Positions 26,794 to 36,590 of a stretch of 64,000 bases of DNA are shown piece after piece. Origin of the DNA: an uncultured Bacteroidales bacterium. Its GTDB lineage: Bacteria > Bacteroidota > Bacteroidia > Bacteroidales > UBA932. Made by a program: the position numbers and the translations under genes. Position 1 is the first letter of the stretch. Each line of letters begins with the position of its first letter. A model generated the notes under the pieces. It did no database searches. It was not told the origin of the DNA and was given only the letters and a program-made list of their open reading frames with translations. Location: NCBI GenBank assembly GCA_944323245.1, contig CALURT010000011.1, positions 19,763 to 83,762 of the forward strand, written 5' to 3'.

Positions 26794-29445
26794 ATGGAAT
26801 TATCCGCAAAATACAATCCTTCCGAAACGGAAGACAAATGGTACGAATACTGGCTGAAAAACAAATTCTTTCATTCCGAACCGGATGAAAGGGAACCATA
26901 TACGATAGTCATTCCGCCTCCCAATGTTACAGGTATCCTGCACATGGGACATGTACTGAACAATACGCTTAACGACGTTTTGGTGAGAAAGGCGAGGATG
27001 GACGGCAAGAATGCATGCTGGGTGCCGGGTACCGACCACGCTTCCATCGCTACAGAAAGCAAGGTGGTGGCCAAGCTGAAGGAGGAAGGCATAGACAAGG
27101 AGAGCCTTTCCCGCGAGAAGTTTCTCGAATATGCGTGGGAATGGAAGGAAAAGCACGGCGGCATTATCCTGAACCAGTTGCGAAAGCTCGGTGCATCATG
27201 CGACTGGGACAGGACGAAATTTACCATGGATCCGGATCTGAGCGAAGCCGTCACGAATACTTTTGTGTATTTCTATAAGAAGGGCTATATATACCGCGGC
27301 GTCAGGATGGTGAACTGGGATCCAGCCGGACATACCGCCGTCAGTGACGAAGAAGTGATACACAAGGATACCGTCAGCAAGCTCTACCATATAAGATACC
27401 ATATCTCGGACGGAAACGGCAATGCGACTGACAAATACCTGACGGTCGCCACGACCAGGCCGGAAACGATAATGGCAGATGCGGCAATCTGTGTCAATCC
27501 GGCTGATGAAAGATACGGCTGGCTGAAAGGGAAGAAAGTCCTTATTCCGCTTATAAACAAGGAAATACCTGTTATAGAAGACAGTTACGTGGAGATGGAT
27601 TTCGGTACCGGCTGTCTGAAGGTTACCCCTGCACATGACATCAATGACTATGAAATCGGCATAAGGCACAATCTGCCGGTAACCGACATCATCGACGACC
27701 ACGGCCGTCTGAACGAGAAGGCGGTAATTCTCGTGGGCGAGGACAGGTTCGAGGCAAGGAAGAAGATCGAAAAAATGCTTGCCGATGCCGGCAATCTCGA
27801 AAAAACCGAAGAATACACGTCTCCAGTAGGATATTCGGAAAGGACCAACGCAGTCATAGAACCGAGACTTTCCATGCAGTGGTTCCTGAAGATGGACGCG
27901 CTCGCCAAGGATGCCTTGGAATCGGTGGAAAGCGGCAAGGTAAGGCTGATTCCTGACAAATACAGGAACACCTACAGGCATTGGATGGAAAACGTAAGGG
28001 ACTGGTGCATATCCCGTCAGCTGTGGTGGGGACAGAGAATCCCGGCCTACTATCTTCCTGACGGAAGTTTCGTGGTGGAACCGACTCCTGAAGCGGCTCT
28101 TGAAGCGGCTCGGGCAAAGGATCCGAAATTGGAAATGTCCGACCTGAGACAGGATGAAGATGTCCTCGACACATGGTTCTCGTCCTGGCTGTGGCCGATT
28201 TCCGTATTCGACCCTGCAAAGCCGGGGCATCCGGAGCATGAGCCAAACAGGGACCTTGCATATTACTACCCTACGAACGACCTTGTGACCGGTCCGGACA
28301 TCCTGTTTTTCTGGGTGGCGAGAATGATTATGGCCGGCAACGAATTCATGCATGAAATCCCGTTCCGCAACGTGTATCTTACAGGAATCGTGAGGGACAA
28401 GCTGGGGCGCAAGATGTCCAAGACTCTCGGCAATTCCCCGGACCCTCTCGACCTTATTGCAAAATACGGTGCGGACGCAGTCCGTATCGGCATGCTGCTG
28501 TGCAGTTCTGCAGGCAACGATATTCTTTATGACGAGGCTCAGGTAGAGCAGGGCAGGAATTTCTGCAACAAGATATGGAATGCCTACAGGCTGATGACAG
28601 GATGGACGGTGGACGGAACCCTTCCGCAGCCGGAGGCTTCTGCGACAGCGGTAAAATGGTTCCGTTCGAAACTGGACCTTGTGGCGGAAACCGTGGAGGA
28701 ACATTTCTCCAAATTCAGGATTTCGGATGCGCTGATGGCCATTTACAAGCTTTTCTGGGACGATTTCTGCGCATGGTACCTTGAAATAGTGAAACCTGCA
28801 TACGGTGCGGCAATGGATGCAGTGACATACAGGGAATCCATGGGATTTTTCGATGCCCTGCTCAGGATGATCCACCCGATAATGCCGTTCATTACTGAGG
28901 AATTGTGGCATGGAATGGCCGAAAGGAAGGACGGTGAGACGATAATGTTCGAGCCATATCCTGTTTCCGAAGGCTATGACAGGGATTTTATAGGAAAATT
29001 CGAGGATGCATGCGAAGCGGTGACTGCCATAAGGAGTATCCGCCAGCAGAAGAACATTTCTCCGAAAGAGGCCCTGACACTCAGGGTCAAGGATTTCCCT
29101 TCGGAGATGAATTCCGTGATATGCCGCCTTGCAAACGTGTCGATAGAGAAGACGGCATCGTTCGGAGATACGTCCGAGGGGGTTTCATTCCTCGTCAGGA
29201 CATACGAAATGTTCGTTCCGCTTTCGGGACTTGTGGACGTCGCCGAGGAAACGGCCAAATTGGAAGCTGTGATAGCATATCAGGAAAAATTCCTTGAAAG
29301 CGTGAGAAAGAAACTTTCGAATGAAAGGTTCGTGAACAACGCACCGGCCAATGTCGTGGAAACCGAGAGAAAGAAGGAGGCCGATTCATTGGCCAAAATC
29401 GAGGCGGCCAAGGCTTCCCTTGCAGCATTGAAAGGAAAACAGTAA
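26794..29445 (+). CDS. valS: Valine--tRNA ligase
   Basis: ValRS charges tRNA-Val and edits misactivated threonine. The class I signatures are HIGH-type [17 protein letters not shown] and KMSKS in [15 protein letters not shown]. Between them lies the CP1 editing domain with [17 protein letters not shown]. The C-terminal coiled coil ([19 protein letters not shown]) is typical. The protein is 883 residues from the start at 26794; an in-frame ATG at 26731 lies inside maf and is less likely. A TATCTTTG -7 box lies at 26734-26741. It is followed after 10 nt by a thioesterase gene. Confidence 0.97.
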   Translation: MELSAKYNPSETEDKWYEYWLKNKFFHSEPDEREPYTIVIPPPNVTGILHMGHVLNNTLNDVLVRKARMDGKNACWVPGTDHASIATESKVVAKLKEEGIDKESLSREKFLEYAWEWKEKHGGIILNQLRKLGASCDWDRTKFTMDPDLSEAVTNTFVYFYKKGYIYRGVRMVNWDPAGHTAVSDEEVIHKDTVSKLYHIRYHISDGNGNATDKYLTVATTRPETIMADAAICVNPADERYGWLKGKKVLIPLINKEIPVIEDSYVEMDFGTGCLKVTPAHDINDYEIGIRHNLPVTDIIDDHGRLNEKAVILVGEDRFEARKKIEKMLADAGNLEKTEEYTSPVGYSERTNAVIEPRLSMQWFLKMDALAKDALESVESGKVRLIPDKYRNTYRHWMENVRDWCISRQLWWGQRIPAYYLPDGSFVVEPTPEAALEAARAKDPKLEMSDLRQDEDVLDTWFSSWLWPISVFDPAKPGHPEHEPNRDLAYYYPTNDLVTGPDILFFWVARMIMAGNEFMHEIPFRNVYLTGIVRDKLGRKMSKTLGNSPDPLDLIAKYGADAVRIGMLLCSSAGNDILYDEAQVEQGRNFCNKIWNAYRLMTGWTVDGTLPQPEASATAVKWFRSKLDLVAETVEEHFSKFRISDALMAIYKLFWDDFCAWYLEIVKPAYGAAMDAVTYRESMGFFDALLRMIHPIMPFITEELWHGMAERKDGETIMFEPYPVSEGYDRDFIGKFEDACEAVTAIRSIRQQKNISPKEALTLRVKDFPSEMNSVICRLANVSIEKTASFGDTSEGVSFLVRTYEMFVPLSGLVDVAEETAKLEAVIAYQEKFLESVRKKLSNERFVNNAPANVVETERKKEADSLAKIEAAKASLAALKGKQ

Positions 29446-29455
29446 GGAGTATATC

Positions 29456-29863
29456 ATGCAATCGGAACTCGAAATAGCGGTAAGATATTACGAAACGGAC
29501 CAGATGGGAATAGTCCATCATTCGAACTATGTCAGATTTTTCGAATGCGGACGTTCGGACATGATGATGAAGTACGGACTTCCCATAGAGGAAATCGAAA
29601 GACAGGGCGTCATGCTGCCGGTAATATCGGTGGAGGCTCATTACAAGCTTCCTGCGAGGATGGGGGACACATTGAGAATCGTATCCTCGATAGACAGGGT
29701 CCCAATGGCCAAACTCGTGGTTAACAGCGACATCTATAATCAGAAAAATGAACTTCTCTGCACCGGAAAGGTCACTCTCGGATTCATCGATTCCGTAACA
29801 AGACATCCGGTAAGATGTCCTGCGGCCCTGAAGGAAATCATTGAAGAAAATTGTAACCAATAA
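29456..29863 (+). CDS. YbgC-like acyl-CoA thioesterase (hotdog fold)
   Basis: This is a single 4HBT hotdog domain of 135 residues. The active-site pattern YYETDQMGIVHHSNYVRFFECGR contains the catalytic Asp and the tyrosine/histidine positions of the YbgC/FadM group. It is expected to hydrolyse acyl-CoA thioesters in the cytoplasm. It is packed between valS and tatA with gaps of 10 and 3 nt. Confidence 0.92.
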   Translation: MQSELEIAVRYYETDQMGIVHHSNYVRFFECGRSDMMMKYGLPIEEIERQGVMLPVISVEAHYKLPARMGDTLRIVSSIDRVPMAKLVVNSDIYNQKNELLCTGKVTLGFIDSVTRHPVRCPAALKEIIEENCNQ

Positions 29864-29866
29864 ATT

Positions 29867-30067
29867 ATGGCTGTTTATCCTTTAATATTCGGTCTCGGAG
29901 GCTGGGAAATCCTGTTGATTGTCCTTGTCATCCTCCTGTTTGTCGGCGGCAGCAAGATTCCTGAACTTATGAAAGGTTTGGGAAAGGGCGTCAAGAGCTT
30001 CAAGGAAGGGATGAAGGACGGGGACAAGACAGATCCGAAGGAAGAGAAGAAAAATGATATCAATTAA
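29867..30067 (+). CDS. tatA: Sec-independent protein translocase subunit TatA
   Basis: TatA forms the protein-conducting part of the twin-arginine translocase. The 66-residue protein has a short N-terminal membrane helix (WEILLIVLVILLFVGG), the hinge GGSKIPELMKGLGKGVKSFKEGM as amphipathic helix, and a charged tail. It overlaps the start of the ABC-F gene by 14 nt. No tatC is in this window. Confidence 0.93.
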   Translation: MAVYPLIFGLGGWEILLIVLVILLFVGGSKIPELMKGLGKGVKSFKEGMKDGDKTDPKEEKKNDIN

Positions 30068-31973
30068 TTCTCTTACCGTTGCGTACGGGGGATTCACCCT
30101 CCTTGATGACATAAATTTCCACATCAGTGAAAATGACAGAATCGGTCTCGTGGGTAAGAACGGGGCCGGTAAATCCACTGTTCTGAAACTGATCTGCGGT
30201 CAGCAGAGTCCGACTTCGGGAAAGGTTTCTCTTTCTGCCGGTCTTCGGATAGGCTATCTTCCGCAGATAATGGAGCATCACAGGGGAAAGAGCGTCATAG
30301 ACGAGGCCATGACTGCGTTTTCGGAAATTTTCGCTCTTGAGGATGAACTGGATTCTCTGATGAAGGAATTGGAAGTGAGGGAAGATTATGATTCGAAAGA
30401 GTATCAGTCGCTAATAGTCAGGATGAACGACGTGAACGACCGGCTTTCGTATTCGAGGGCCGAATCTCCGAGAGTACAGGCTGAAAGGACGCTTGCCGGG
30501 CTCGGTTTCAGACCGGAGGAAATGGAAAGGCCTACGGAGACGTTCAGCCAGGGCTGGAACATGAGAATCGAGCTTGCGAAAATCCTGCTTTCCAATCCGG
30601 ACGTGCTCCTGCTTGACGAGCCGACGAACCATCTCGACATAGAATCCATAGAATGGCTTGAAGAATATCTCAGACAATACAAAGGTGCCATCGTGCTGAT
30701 TTCGCACGACAGGAAATTCCTTGACAATGTCACCGACAGGACGGTGGAGATAATGCTCGGTCATATCCATGACTACAAGGTGCCTTACAGCAAATACTTG
30801 GAACTCAGGAAAGAACGCTTGGCGCAGCAGAGAGCGGCCTACGAAAACCAGCAGAGGATGATCGAGAAGACGGAGGACTTCATCGAAAGGTTCAGGTACA
30901 AGCCTACCAAGTCGAACCAGGTCCAGTCCCGCATCAAGCAGTTGGACAAATTGGAAAGAATAGAGGTTGATATTGAGGACAATTCGGCATTGACGGTGAA
31001 ATTCCCTCCTGCGCCTCGCTCCGGAGACATTGTGTTCAAGGCTACGGGACTTTCTGCGGGCTATCCGGAGAAAACGGTTTTCACCGGTGCAGACATCGAG
31101 GTCCGCAGAGGTGAGAAAGTGGCTCTTGTGGGAAGAAACGGGGAAGGGAAGACAACGCTCATGAGAATCCTGACGCGGGAATTGGAACCGCTTGCAGGGG
31201 AGGCCGTCATCGGCCATAACGTGAATATCGGCTATTATGCCCAGAATCAGGAAGACATACTCGACAAGCAGGAAACTGTGTTCGGAACTCTTGACAGGAT
31301 TGCCGTCGGGGATATCCGTACCAAATTGCGGGATATTCTCGGAGCCTTTCTTTTCAAGGGTGAAGACATCGACAAGAAGGTCGCCGTGCTGAGCGGCGGA
31401 GAACGGGCAAGGCTTGCCATGGCCAAGCTGATGCTGAAACCGTATAACCTCCTGGCTTTGGACGAGCCGACGAACCACATGGACATCCGCTCAAAGGATA
31501 TTCTGAAGCAGGCATTGAAAAAATACGACGGCTCACTGATAATAGTGTCGCACGACAGGGATTTCTTGGACGGTCTCGTGGACAAGCTGTATGAATTCCG
31601 TGACGGAAAGGTCAAGGAACATCTCGGCGGTGTGGAAGATTTCCTGAGACGGCTTAAAATAGAGACTCTCAACGAATTGGAGAGGCACAAGCCTGTTCCG
31701 TCCGAACCTGCTGCACGTGAAACTGCGAAGTCGGACGAGTCGAAGGCGGAATATCAGAAGAACAAGTTCATTTCCAAGGAGGAACGAAAAATCAAGAACA
31801 GGATTTCCTTCCTTGAAAAATGCATCGGCGAGTTGGAAACAAGGATGAAAGCTATCGAAACGACCCTCGCCGCTCCGCGCCCGGATGATGACATCATGGA
31901 CCTTACCCGCGAGTATCTCGAACTGAAACGTGACCTCGACGCCAAGACCGAAGAATGGGGAAAATTGATATAA
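30054..31973 (+). CDS. ABC-F family ATPase
   Basis: The 639-residue protein carries two ATP-binding cassettes and no membrane segments, as in ribosome-acting ABC-F proteins. The first cassette has GKNGAGKSTVLKL, the signature FSQGWNMRIELAK and LLLDEPTNHLD. The second has GRNGEGKTTLMRI, LSGGERARLAMAK and LALDEPTNHMD. A linker of about 80 residues between them and a C-terminal coiled coil (about 545-639) match the Uup/YfmR-like layout. The role is probably translation quality control rather than transport. It overlaps tatA by 14 nt. Confidence 0.93.
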   Translation: MISINSLTVAYGGFTLLDDINFHISENDRIGLVGKNGAGKSTVLKLICGQQSPTSGKVSLSAGLRIGYLPQIMEHHRGKSVIDEAMTAFSEIFALEDELDSLMKELEVREDYDSKEYQSLIVRMNDVNDRLSYSRAESPRVQAERTLAGLGFRPEEMERPTETFSQGWNMRIELAKILLSNPDVLLLDEPTNHLDIESIEWLEEYLRQYKGAIVLISHDRKFLDNVTDRTVEIMLGHIHDYKVPYSKYLELRKERLAQQRAAYENQQRMIEKTEDFIERFRYKPTKSNQVQSRIKQLDKLERIEVDIEDNSALTVKFPPAPRSGDIVFKATGLSAGYPEKTVFTGADIEVRRGEKVALVGRNGEGKTTLMRILTRELEPLAGEAVIGHNVNIGYYAQNQEDILDKQETVFGTLDRIAVGDIRTKLRDILGAFLFKGEDIDKKVAVLSGGERARLAMAKLMLKPYNLLALDEPTNHMDIRSKDILKQALKKYDGSLIIVSHDRDFLDGLVDKLYEFRDGKVKEHLGGVEDFLRRLKIETLNELERHKPVPSEPAARETAKSDESKAEYQKNKFISKEERKIKNRISFLEKCIGELETRMKAIETTLAAPRPDDDIMDLTREYLELKRDLDAKTEEWGKLI

Positions 31974-32010
31974 CTATTTTCATGGTTTTCCCGGCAGACG
32001 CAGGCGTCTC

Positions 32011-32050
32011 GTCATCCTGACCGAGCGAAGCGAGCGGAAGGATCTGCTGC
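32011..32050 (+). repeat. GTCATCC-type short palindromic repeat, copy 3
   Basis: It starts GTCATCCTGACCGAGCGAAG and ends GGAAGGATCTGCTGC, with the internal symmetry GAGCGAAGCGAGCGG. It is near identical to the copy at 63613-63650 and related to the minus-strand copies at 13804 and 14454. Confidence 0.8.
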
Positions 32051-32068
32051 ATTAGCCCTTTTACTTGA

Positions 32069-32155
32069 AAGAAAGAGGAATGGAAAAACGCTCATGCTAA
32101 CAAAAACGCATTCGCTGCCTTTTCCATTCCTCTTTTCTTTGTCCAAACGCTGGCA
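32069..32155 (+). repeat. Interspersed hairpin repeat, copy 5
   Basis: The stem GAAAGAGGAATGGAAAA pairs with TTTTCCATTCCTCTTTTC. The core ACGCTCATGCTAAC...AACGCATTCGCTGCC matches the minus-strand copies. It lies 95 nt after the ABC-F stop in the same relative orientation as the others. The repeat continues past the hairpin into TCCAAACGCTGGCA (32142-32155), which is shared with copy 6 only. Confidence 0.85.
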
Positions 32156-32172
32156 CGTCCCGAACGCTTTTT

Positions 32173-32201
32173 GTCGCCTCGAGCGTCAGTCAAGAGGTCT
32201 G
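32173..32201 (+). repeat. CCTCGAG-type repeat, copy 1
   Basis: The element begins GTCGCCTCGAGCGTCAG and ends AGAGGTCTG, with CCTC at one end and GAGG at the other forming an imperfect inverted repeat. A near copy is at 63810-63838. Confidence 0.7.
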
Positions 32202-32214
32202 ATGGCAGAAGCAT

Positions 32215-32246
32215 ATTGTATTTTTAATTGGAAATACCTATCTTTG
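32215..32246 (+). promoter_or_regulatory. Promoter of the second receptor cassette
   Basis: ATTG (32215-32218) and TATCTTTG (32239-32246) are separated by 20 nt. The ATG at 32281 follows 34 nt later. The gene to which it belongs is frameshifted, but the promoter probably also serves the two genes behind it. Confidence 0.8.
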
Positions 32247-32280
32247 TTACAACTTAAGTATAACATTAAAACTATTGATT

Positions 32281-32669
32281 ATGAAAAAGTTTTTGGTATT
32301 TCTTGTTGCCTTTCTTTAGGCGTATTTTCAAATCTTGATGCCCAGGTTAAAAATGACTCATTTGAGCCGATGCCAGCCATTGCTTTAAGTGGGGATTATG
32401 GCTATCTGAAGACAGTTAATTTTTATGTCGGTGATGCAAAGACCGGTCTACCGATAGTAGGCGCCTCTGTACTTTTGAAAGGTACTACAAATGGTGCTAT
32501 TACAGATTTGGACGGAAGAGCCAGATTAAAAAAGGTTCCGGATGGTTATGAAGTGGAGATAAGTTATGTTGGATATAAGTCTCAAACGATCAAGATGACA
32601 GGGTCAACCACATATATCGTTTCGCTTAGAGAAGATAGTGAGGTATTGGATGAAGTTGTAGTATTATGA
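32281..32669 (+). pseudogene. Secreted CarboxypepD_reg-like protein, frameshifted in the signal peptide
   Basis: The ATG at 32281 starts MKKFLVFLVAFL and then meets TAG at 32317-32319. The sequence LGVFSNLDAQVKNDS continues in the next frame without a start of its own. One extra T in the TTTCTTTAGG run would give a complete signal peptide with cleavage at LDA-Q. The rest is one carboxypeptidase-regulatory-like domain (GLPIVGASVLLKGTTNGAITDLDG, then ISYVGYKSQTI), ending at SEVLDEVVVL. That matches the first domain and TonB-box region of a SusC-like receptor, but the stop comes exactly there. It could be an assembly error, a real mutation or a receptor remnant. Confidence 0.7.
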
Positions 32670-32688
32670 GCCCAATAACGTTATTATT

Positions 32689-33045
32689 ATGAGGAATATT
32701 TGGAAATTTCTTTTGGTAGCCTTATTCATGGTTGCTCCGGCATTTGTCCTGACTGCAAATAATGACGAAGAAGATTCAAGGTACAATTATATTTTTGATG
32801 CCGAAATCACAGTGACAGATGCAGTAAGCGACGTACCCTTACAGGGAGTCACGGTCAGATTGCTGACCATGCAGATGGAAAAGACAAGTGTCAGGGTAAA
32901 AACGGATGAAGCCGGAAAGATAAAACTTGAAAACCTTGTCGTAAATTATTACCTGTCTTTTTCAAAATCCGGCTACCGCACGAAAGTCGTCAAATTGGAT
33001 GAAAACAAACCGGTCATTGATGTCACTCTGAATCCGAAAAAATAG
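32689..33045 (+). CDS. Small secreted CarboxypepD_reg-like protein C (118 aa)
   Basis: A signal peptide (LLVALFMVAPAFVLTA, cleavage near residue 24) precedes one transthyretin-like domain: AEITVTDAVSDVPLQGVTVRLL, then VKTDEAGKIKLENL and FSKSGYRTKVVKL, ending IDVTLNPKK. It lies 15 nt before the outer-membrane receptor gene. Its size, secretion signal and position match the two small proteins upstream of the receptor at 10466, although sequence identity is low. Function is unknown. Confidence 0.75.
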   Translation: MRNIWKFLLVALFMVAPAFVLTANNDEEDSRYNYIFDAEITVTDAVSDVPLQGVTVRLLTMQMEKTSVRVKTDEAGKIKLENLVVNYYLSFSKSGYRTKVVKLDENKPVIDVTLNPKK

Positions 33046-33060
33046 CGTGACCGTGAAAAC

Positions 33061-35766
33061 ATGCCGAATTTGAAACTTGTTACCCGTATCATGTTGCCTG
33101 CCGTATTGTTTTTCGCAAGTGCGGTGGGTAATATCGTTGCTATGGGCAATGAAAAACCGGTATTTTCGGGAGAAGTGACGGATTCAGTTTCCAAAGAAAC
33201 ATTGGCCGGAGCGAATATTTCCGTAATCACTCCCAATGATACGGTATGGACGGTTTCCGATGAGAAAGGACTTTTTTCAATATTCGTCCCCAAAGCGGAC
33301 AAATATTGGGTTTCAGCCTATTTCGTCGGTTATACTGCGTGGAAAAAGGAATACCGCCTTCCAACAGAAAATATAAAAATCCTTCTTTCCCCGTCCTCCG
33401 ATAAAATTGACGAGGCCGTCCTCAAGGAAGAAGTTCCGGTAATGATTGAAAAGGGTGATACGGTCGTTTACAATCTCGCTCCGATACCCAAGATGCGGGG
33501 TGACATGGCCGGAGACGTGATAGCAAGGTTGCCGGGCATTGAAATTTCCGGAGACAGGATCCTTGCATTGGGCAGGGAGGTCTCACGTGTTCTGGTCAAT
33601 AATACTTCCCTGTTCGGGAATGACAATACTGCTGCAATGAAAAACCTCGAAGCCAAAGAGGTAAGACAAGTGGAAGTATATGACCTTGTACGGTCTTCCG
33701 ACATGGATGATAGCGAAAGAATCATGAATATCCTTACGGAACATCCTTTGGACAGGGTGATTGCCGGAGAAGTCCTTTTGTCTGGAGGGACAGACGGCGA
33801 GCAGCCTCTGAAAGAGCGATTGAAGTATGGCGCAGGTGCGGATTTCAATTATTTTTCCATTCAGAACATATTCCATGCCAGCGTGTCCGGCGACAATATG
33901 AACAGGGAATCCAACTCAATCAGGGATATTAACAAATCATTGGAATCATATACCGGATACGAGGAAAAGGAAACGGCAAAGGCCCATTATGAAGGACGAT
34001 TTTCCGGAATAATGATAGATGCGGACTACGGATATTCACATAATTTCAACGAACAGGAATCGATAGACAATCTGACATACTTTCCGACAGACATGTTTCC
34101 GGAACGCATGCAGAACGATACGGTAAGAAATTCATCTTCCAGGCGTGTGCATGATGCCAAACTCCATGTAAACTGGTCCGGACCGATAAGCATATCGTCC
34201 TATACCGATTTCAGATACGAAGAAACGCACAGGGATGACTTCAGGTCATCGTTTTCCTCTATGGGCGAAGATATTCTCGGCCGTACCGGACTGCATACGC
34301 CTGAACATGAAAACTCGTACTCCGTCTCCGAAATGATTGCACTCGGATTGTTCGAATCAGACAAGACAATGGTGGATGCGCACTTCAATTTCGATATGAA
34401 AAACGACAATCTCAGCGGTTTTAGGATCGATGATATGGTTTTGACTTCGTCTCCTCTCAATCAGAAGACCGCCGGCAGACATAAGGAATTCGGAGCGGAA
34501 GGGGACATAATGTTGAACCAAAGGATAGCGAAAGGTCTGACGTTCGATTTCAAATACGGACTGAAATACGGCTCGGGAAACAAATACAGGCTGTCGGAAT
34601 CCCTATTGAACGGGACTTTGGATTCCACCGACATGTACAATAACCGGTTTTATAATCTTTCACATGTGGTTTCCGCCGACTTGTCATACAGGAAAAAGAA
34701 AACATCATATACCATAGGTGTTTCCGGAAACTTCACCAATATGCTCAGGACCGAGTACTTTTTTGAAAACGACAATGTTGACAAATGGTTCAATTCCGTC
34801 TTGCCGCATGCATCCGTTGCTGTGTATTTCGATTCATGGAGCCAGCTTTTCCTGTCCTATTTGTCCAATGCGCAGTATCCGACTTTGGATATGCTTACCG
34901 ACAGAGTAAATTCGATATTGCCGTTGAATATCATTGCGGGGAATCCTTTGATGGAACAGTGTACCGTCCATCAGATTTCCGGAACTTATCGTAAGACAAA
35001 CGTAACTAAAGGTTCACATTTCGAAATAGGTCTCACGACGAAGTACATCCACAATTTCATAGGTCAGAGTTCGTGGTTTTATACGGAAGACACACCTGCG
35101 ATGACAGCAGGTGGAGTCGATTATATGATACCGGCCGGAGCTACGGTAAGGTCATTTCAGAATATGGACGGCTCGTTGTCGGCAAAATTCGAGTCGAAAT
35201 ATTCCGCTCATTCAAGGAAATTGAAGTCAAAGTTGAACTTCCGTATTGCCGCAGACTATAATTCACTGCCGTATATGAATCAGGGAGAGAAGCATGTGAC
35301 GGAATCAATAACCCCGCTGTTCAGGTTCGATTACCAAAGTAACTTTTCCAAAGTATTCAGAATGAATCTTTCATCTGCTACCTCTTACTACAATTCATGG
35401 GGAACAATGGATACTGAAAGACTGTCTGAAACAGTATTGCTGAGGACGACAGTATCGTTTCTGAAGAACGGGTATGCCGCATGCGATTATCAGGGAGCTT
35501 TCTCGTTCAATCTGCAAGGTCCGGGCTCTGATATTTATATCCATAATCTTAATTTCAAGGTCGGATGGTATCTGACGGATAACTGGAATGTCTGCATTGC
35601 CGTTTATGATGCTCTGAACAGGGACGATCTGGCTCGGGAAAGGACACTTGCCGACCATGTCGCCTATTCATGGTCGAACAGTTTCGGCAGATGCATATCG
35701 TTGAACATAAGCTACAGGTTCAATGTCACCAAGAAGGCCGACCTCTCCGACATCGATTTCGAGTGA
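33061..35766 (+). CDS. TonB-dependent-receptor-like outer-membrane beta-barrel protein with CarboxypepD_reg domain (paralogue)
   Basis: The 901-residue protein has a signal peptide (about 1-28). A carboxypeptidase-regulatory-like domain follows (about 32-115, FSGEVTDSVSKETLAGANISV), then a plug-like region (about 125-215, with KGDTVVYNLAPIPKMRGDMAGDVIARLPGIEI in two parts). The barrel ends in ISLNISYRFNVTKK. The order of features, the KxGDTVxxN stretch and the barrel end parallel the receptor at 10466-13255, so the two are paralogues of the same family. There is no SusD neighbour. The substrate is unknown. Confidence 0.85.
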   Translation: MPNLKLVTRIMLPAVLFFASAVGNIVAMGNEKPVFSGEVTDSVSKETLAGANISVITPNDTVWTVSDEKGLFSIFVPKADKYWVSAYFVGYTAWKKEYRLPTENIKILLSPSSDKIDEAVLKEEVPVMIEKGDTVVYNLAPIPKMRGDMAGDVIARLPGIEISGDRILALGREVSRVLVNNTSLFGNDNTAAMKNLEAKEVRQVEVYDLVRSSDMDDSERIMNILTEHPLDRVIAGEVLLSGGTDGEQPLKERLKYGAGADFNYFSIQNIFHASVSGDNMNRESNSIRDINKSLESYTGYEEKETAKAHYEGRFSGIMIDADYGYSHNFNEQESIDNLTYFPTDMFPERMQNDTVRNSSSRRVHDAKLHVNWSGPISISSYTDFRYEETHRDDFRSSFSSMGEDILGRTGLHTPEHENSYSVSEMIALGLFESDKTMVDAHFNFDMKNDNLSGFRIDDMVLTSSPLNQKTAGRHKEFGAEGDIMLNQRIAKGLTFDFKYGLKYGSGNKYRLSESLLNGTLDSTDMYNNRFYNLSHVVSADLSYRKKKTSYTIGVSGNFTNMLRTEYFFENDNVDKWFNSVLPHASVAVYFDSWSQLFLSYLSNAQYPTLDMLTDRVNSILPLNIIAGNPLMEQCTVHQISGTYRKTNVTKGSHFEIGLTTKYIHNFIGQSSWFYTEDTPAMTAGGVDYMIPAGATVRSFQNMDGSLSAKFESKYSAHSRKLKSKLNFRIAADYNSLPYMNQGEKHVTESITPLFRFDYQSNFSKVFRMNLSSATSYYNSWGTMDTERLSETVLLRTTVSFLKNGYAACDYQGAFSFNLQGPGSDIYIHNLNFKVGWYLTDNWNVCIAVYDALNRDDLARERTLADHVAYSWSNSFGRCISLNISYRFNVTKKADLSDIDFE

Positions 35767-35790
35767 GATGCACGTCATGATGGACGTACT

Positions 35791-35822
35791 TTTGCGGATA
35801 ATCAAATATTTTCGTAATTTCG
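35791..35822 (+). promoter_or_regulatory. Probable promoter of rlmB
   Basis: TTTG (35791-35794) and TAATTTCG (35815-35822) are spaced by 20 nt. The -7 box has one mismatch to TAnnTTTG. Confidence 0.55.
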
Positions 35823-35845
35823 TCGCCGCCAATTAATTTAACGAC

Positions 35846-36589
35846 ATGGAAGAGAAAAAGATGCAATATCTGTTCGGTTTTCATCCGGTGATGGAGGCCG
35901 TCAGGGCCGGAAAGGTCTTCGACAAGGTTTTGTTGAGACAGGGAATGGACGGCCCGCAGTACAGGGAACTGATGCCGCTGTTGAAATCCGCAGGGATTCC
36001 GGTGCAGTTCGTACCGGTGGAAAAACTGAACCGTGCGGTACGGGGTGCCCATCAGGGCGTTGTAGCCTATATTTCACAGATAGATTACGTTGACTATGAC
36101 GTATTGATCAACAACGCATTGGTTAGATCTTCATCTCCTCTTATCGTAATTCTCGACGGAGTGAGCGATGTGAGAAACCTCGGGGCAATCGCAAGGACGC
36201 TCGAGTGCGCTGGCGGGAACGGAATCATACTTCCTGCAAAGGGGGGAGCAGCCATCAACGCCGATGCCATCAAGGCTTCTGCCGGTGCACTGATGAGAAT
36301 GGACGTGGCCAAGGTGCCGAATCTCAGACTTGCTGCCTATTATCTGAAACAGAGCGGCTTCAAATTGCTTGCAGCCACCGAAAAGGTAGAGAAGAGGATA
36401 TATGATGCCGACATGACGGGCCCGTGTGCCATAATCATGGGTTCGGAAGGCAAAGGAATTTCATCTTCCATGCTTGAACTCTCCGACGAAAGGATTTCAA
36501 TACCAATGTCCGGAGACATATCTTCGTTGAACGTATCCGTGGCTGCTGCGGTAGTCCTGTTCGAAGCAGTCCGTCAAAGGCTCGGATAA
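35846..36589 (+). CDS. rlmB: 23S rRNA (guanosine-2'-O-)-methyltransferase RlmB (SpoU/TrmH family)
   Basis: This knotted SPOUT methyltransferase has an N-terminal RNA-binding domain (about 1-80, YLFGFHPVMEAVRAGKVFDKVLL). Its three SpoU motifs are ILDGVSDVRNLGAIARTLECAG, CAIIMGSEGKGIS and ISIPMSGDISSLNVSVAAAV. RlmB methylates G2251 in the ribosomal P-site loop; other TrmH enzymes have similar motifs, so the exact base is inferred. The length is 247 residues. It is followed after one base by the dipeptidase gene. Confidence 0.92.
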   Translation: MEEKKMQYLFGFHPVMEAVRAGKVFDKVLLRQGMDGPQYRELMPLLKSAGIPVQFVPVEKLNRAVRGAHQGVVAYISQIDYVDYDVLINNALVRSSSPLIVILDGVSDVRNLGAIARTLECAGGNGIILPAKGGAAINADAIKASAGALMRMDVAKVPNLRLAAYYLKQSGFKLLAATEKVEKRIYDADMTGPCAIIMGSEGKGISSSMLELSDERISIPMSGDISSLNVSVAAAVVLFEAVRQRLG

Positions 36590-36590
36590 T

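Larger units (their letters stand above)
31974..32280. other. Intergenic gap with three repeat types and a promoter
   Basis: This 307-nt gap has no convincing gene. It holds a GTCATCC-type repeat (32011-32050), a hairpin repeat (32069-32155), a CCTCGAG-type repeat (32173-32201) and a promoter for the next small gene (32215-32246). An open frame from 32094 runs through it but has no gene-like features before 32281. Confidence 0.8.

Noticed and set aside
27196..28911. A 571-codon open frame on the minus strand opposite valS
   Set aside because: It lies fully antisense to a clearly coding gene, has no recognisable domain and is His/Arg/Phe rich as expected from the codon use of valS.
32300..32325. 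Programmed ribosomal frameshift in the small secreted gene
   Set aside because: The site GCC TTT CTT TAG is not a slippery heptamer that keeps pairing after a -1 shift; a simple one-base indel is a better explanation.
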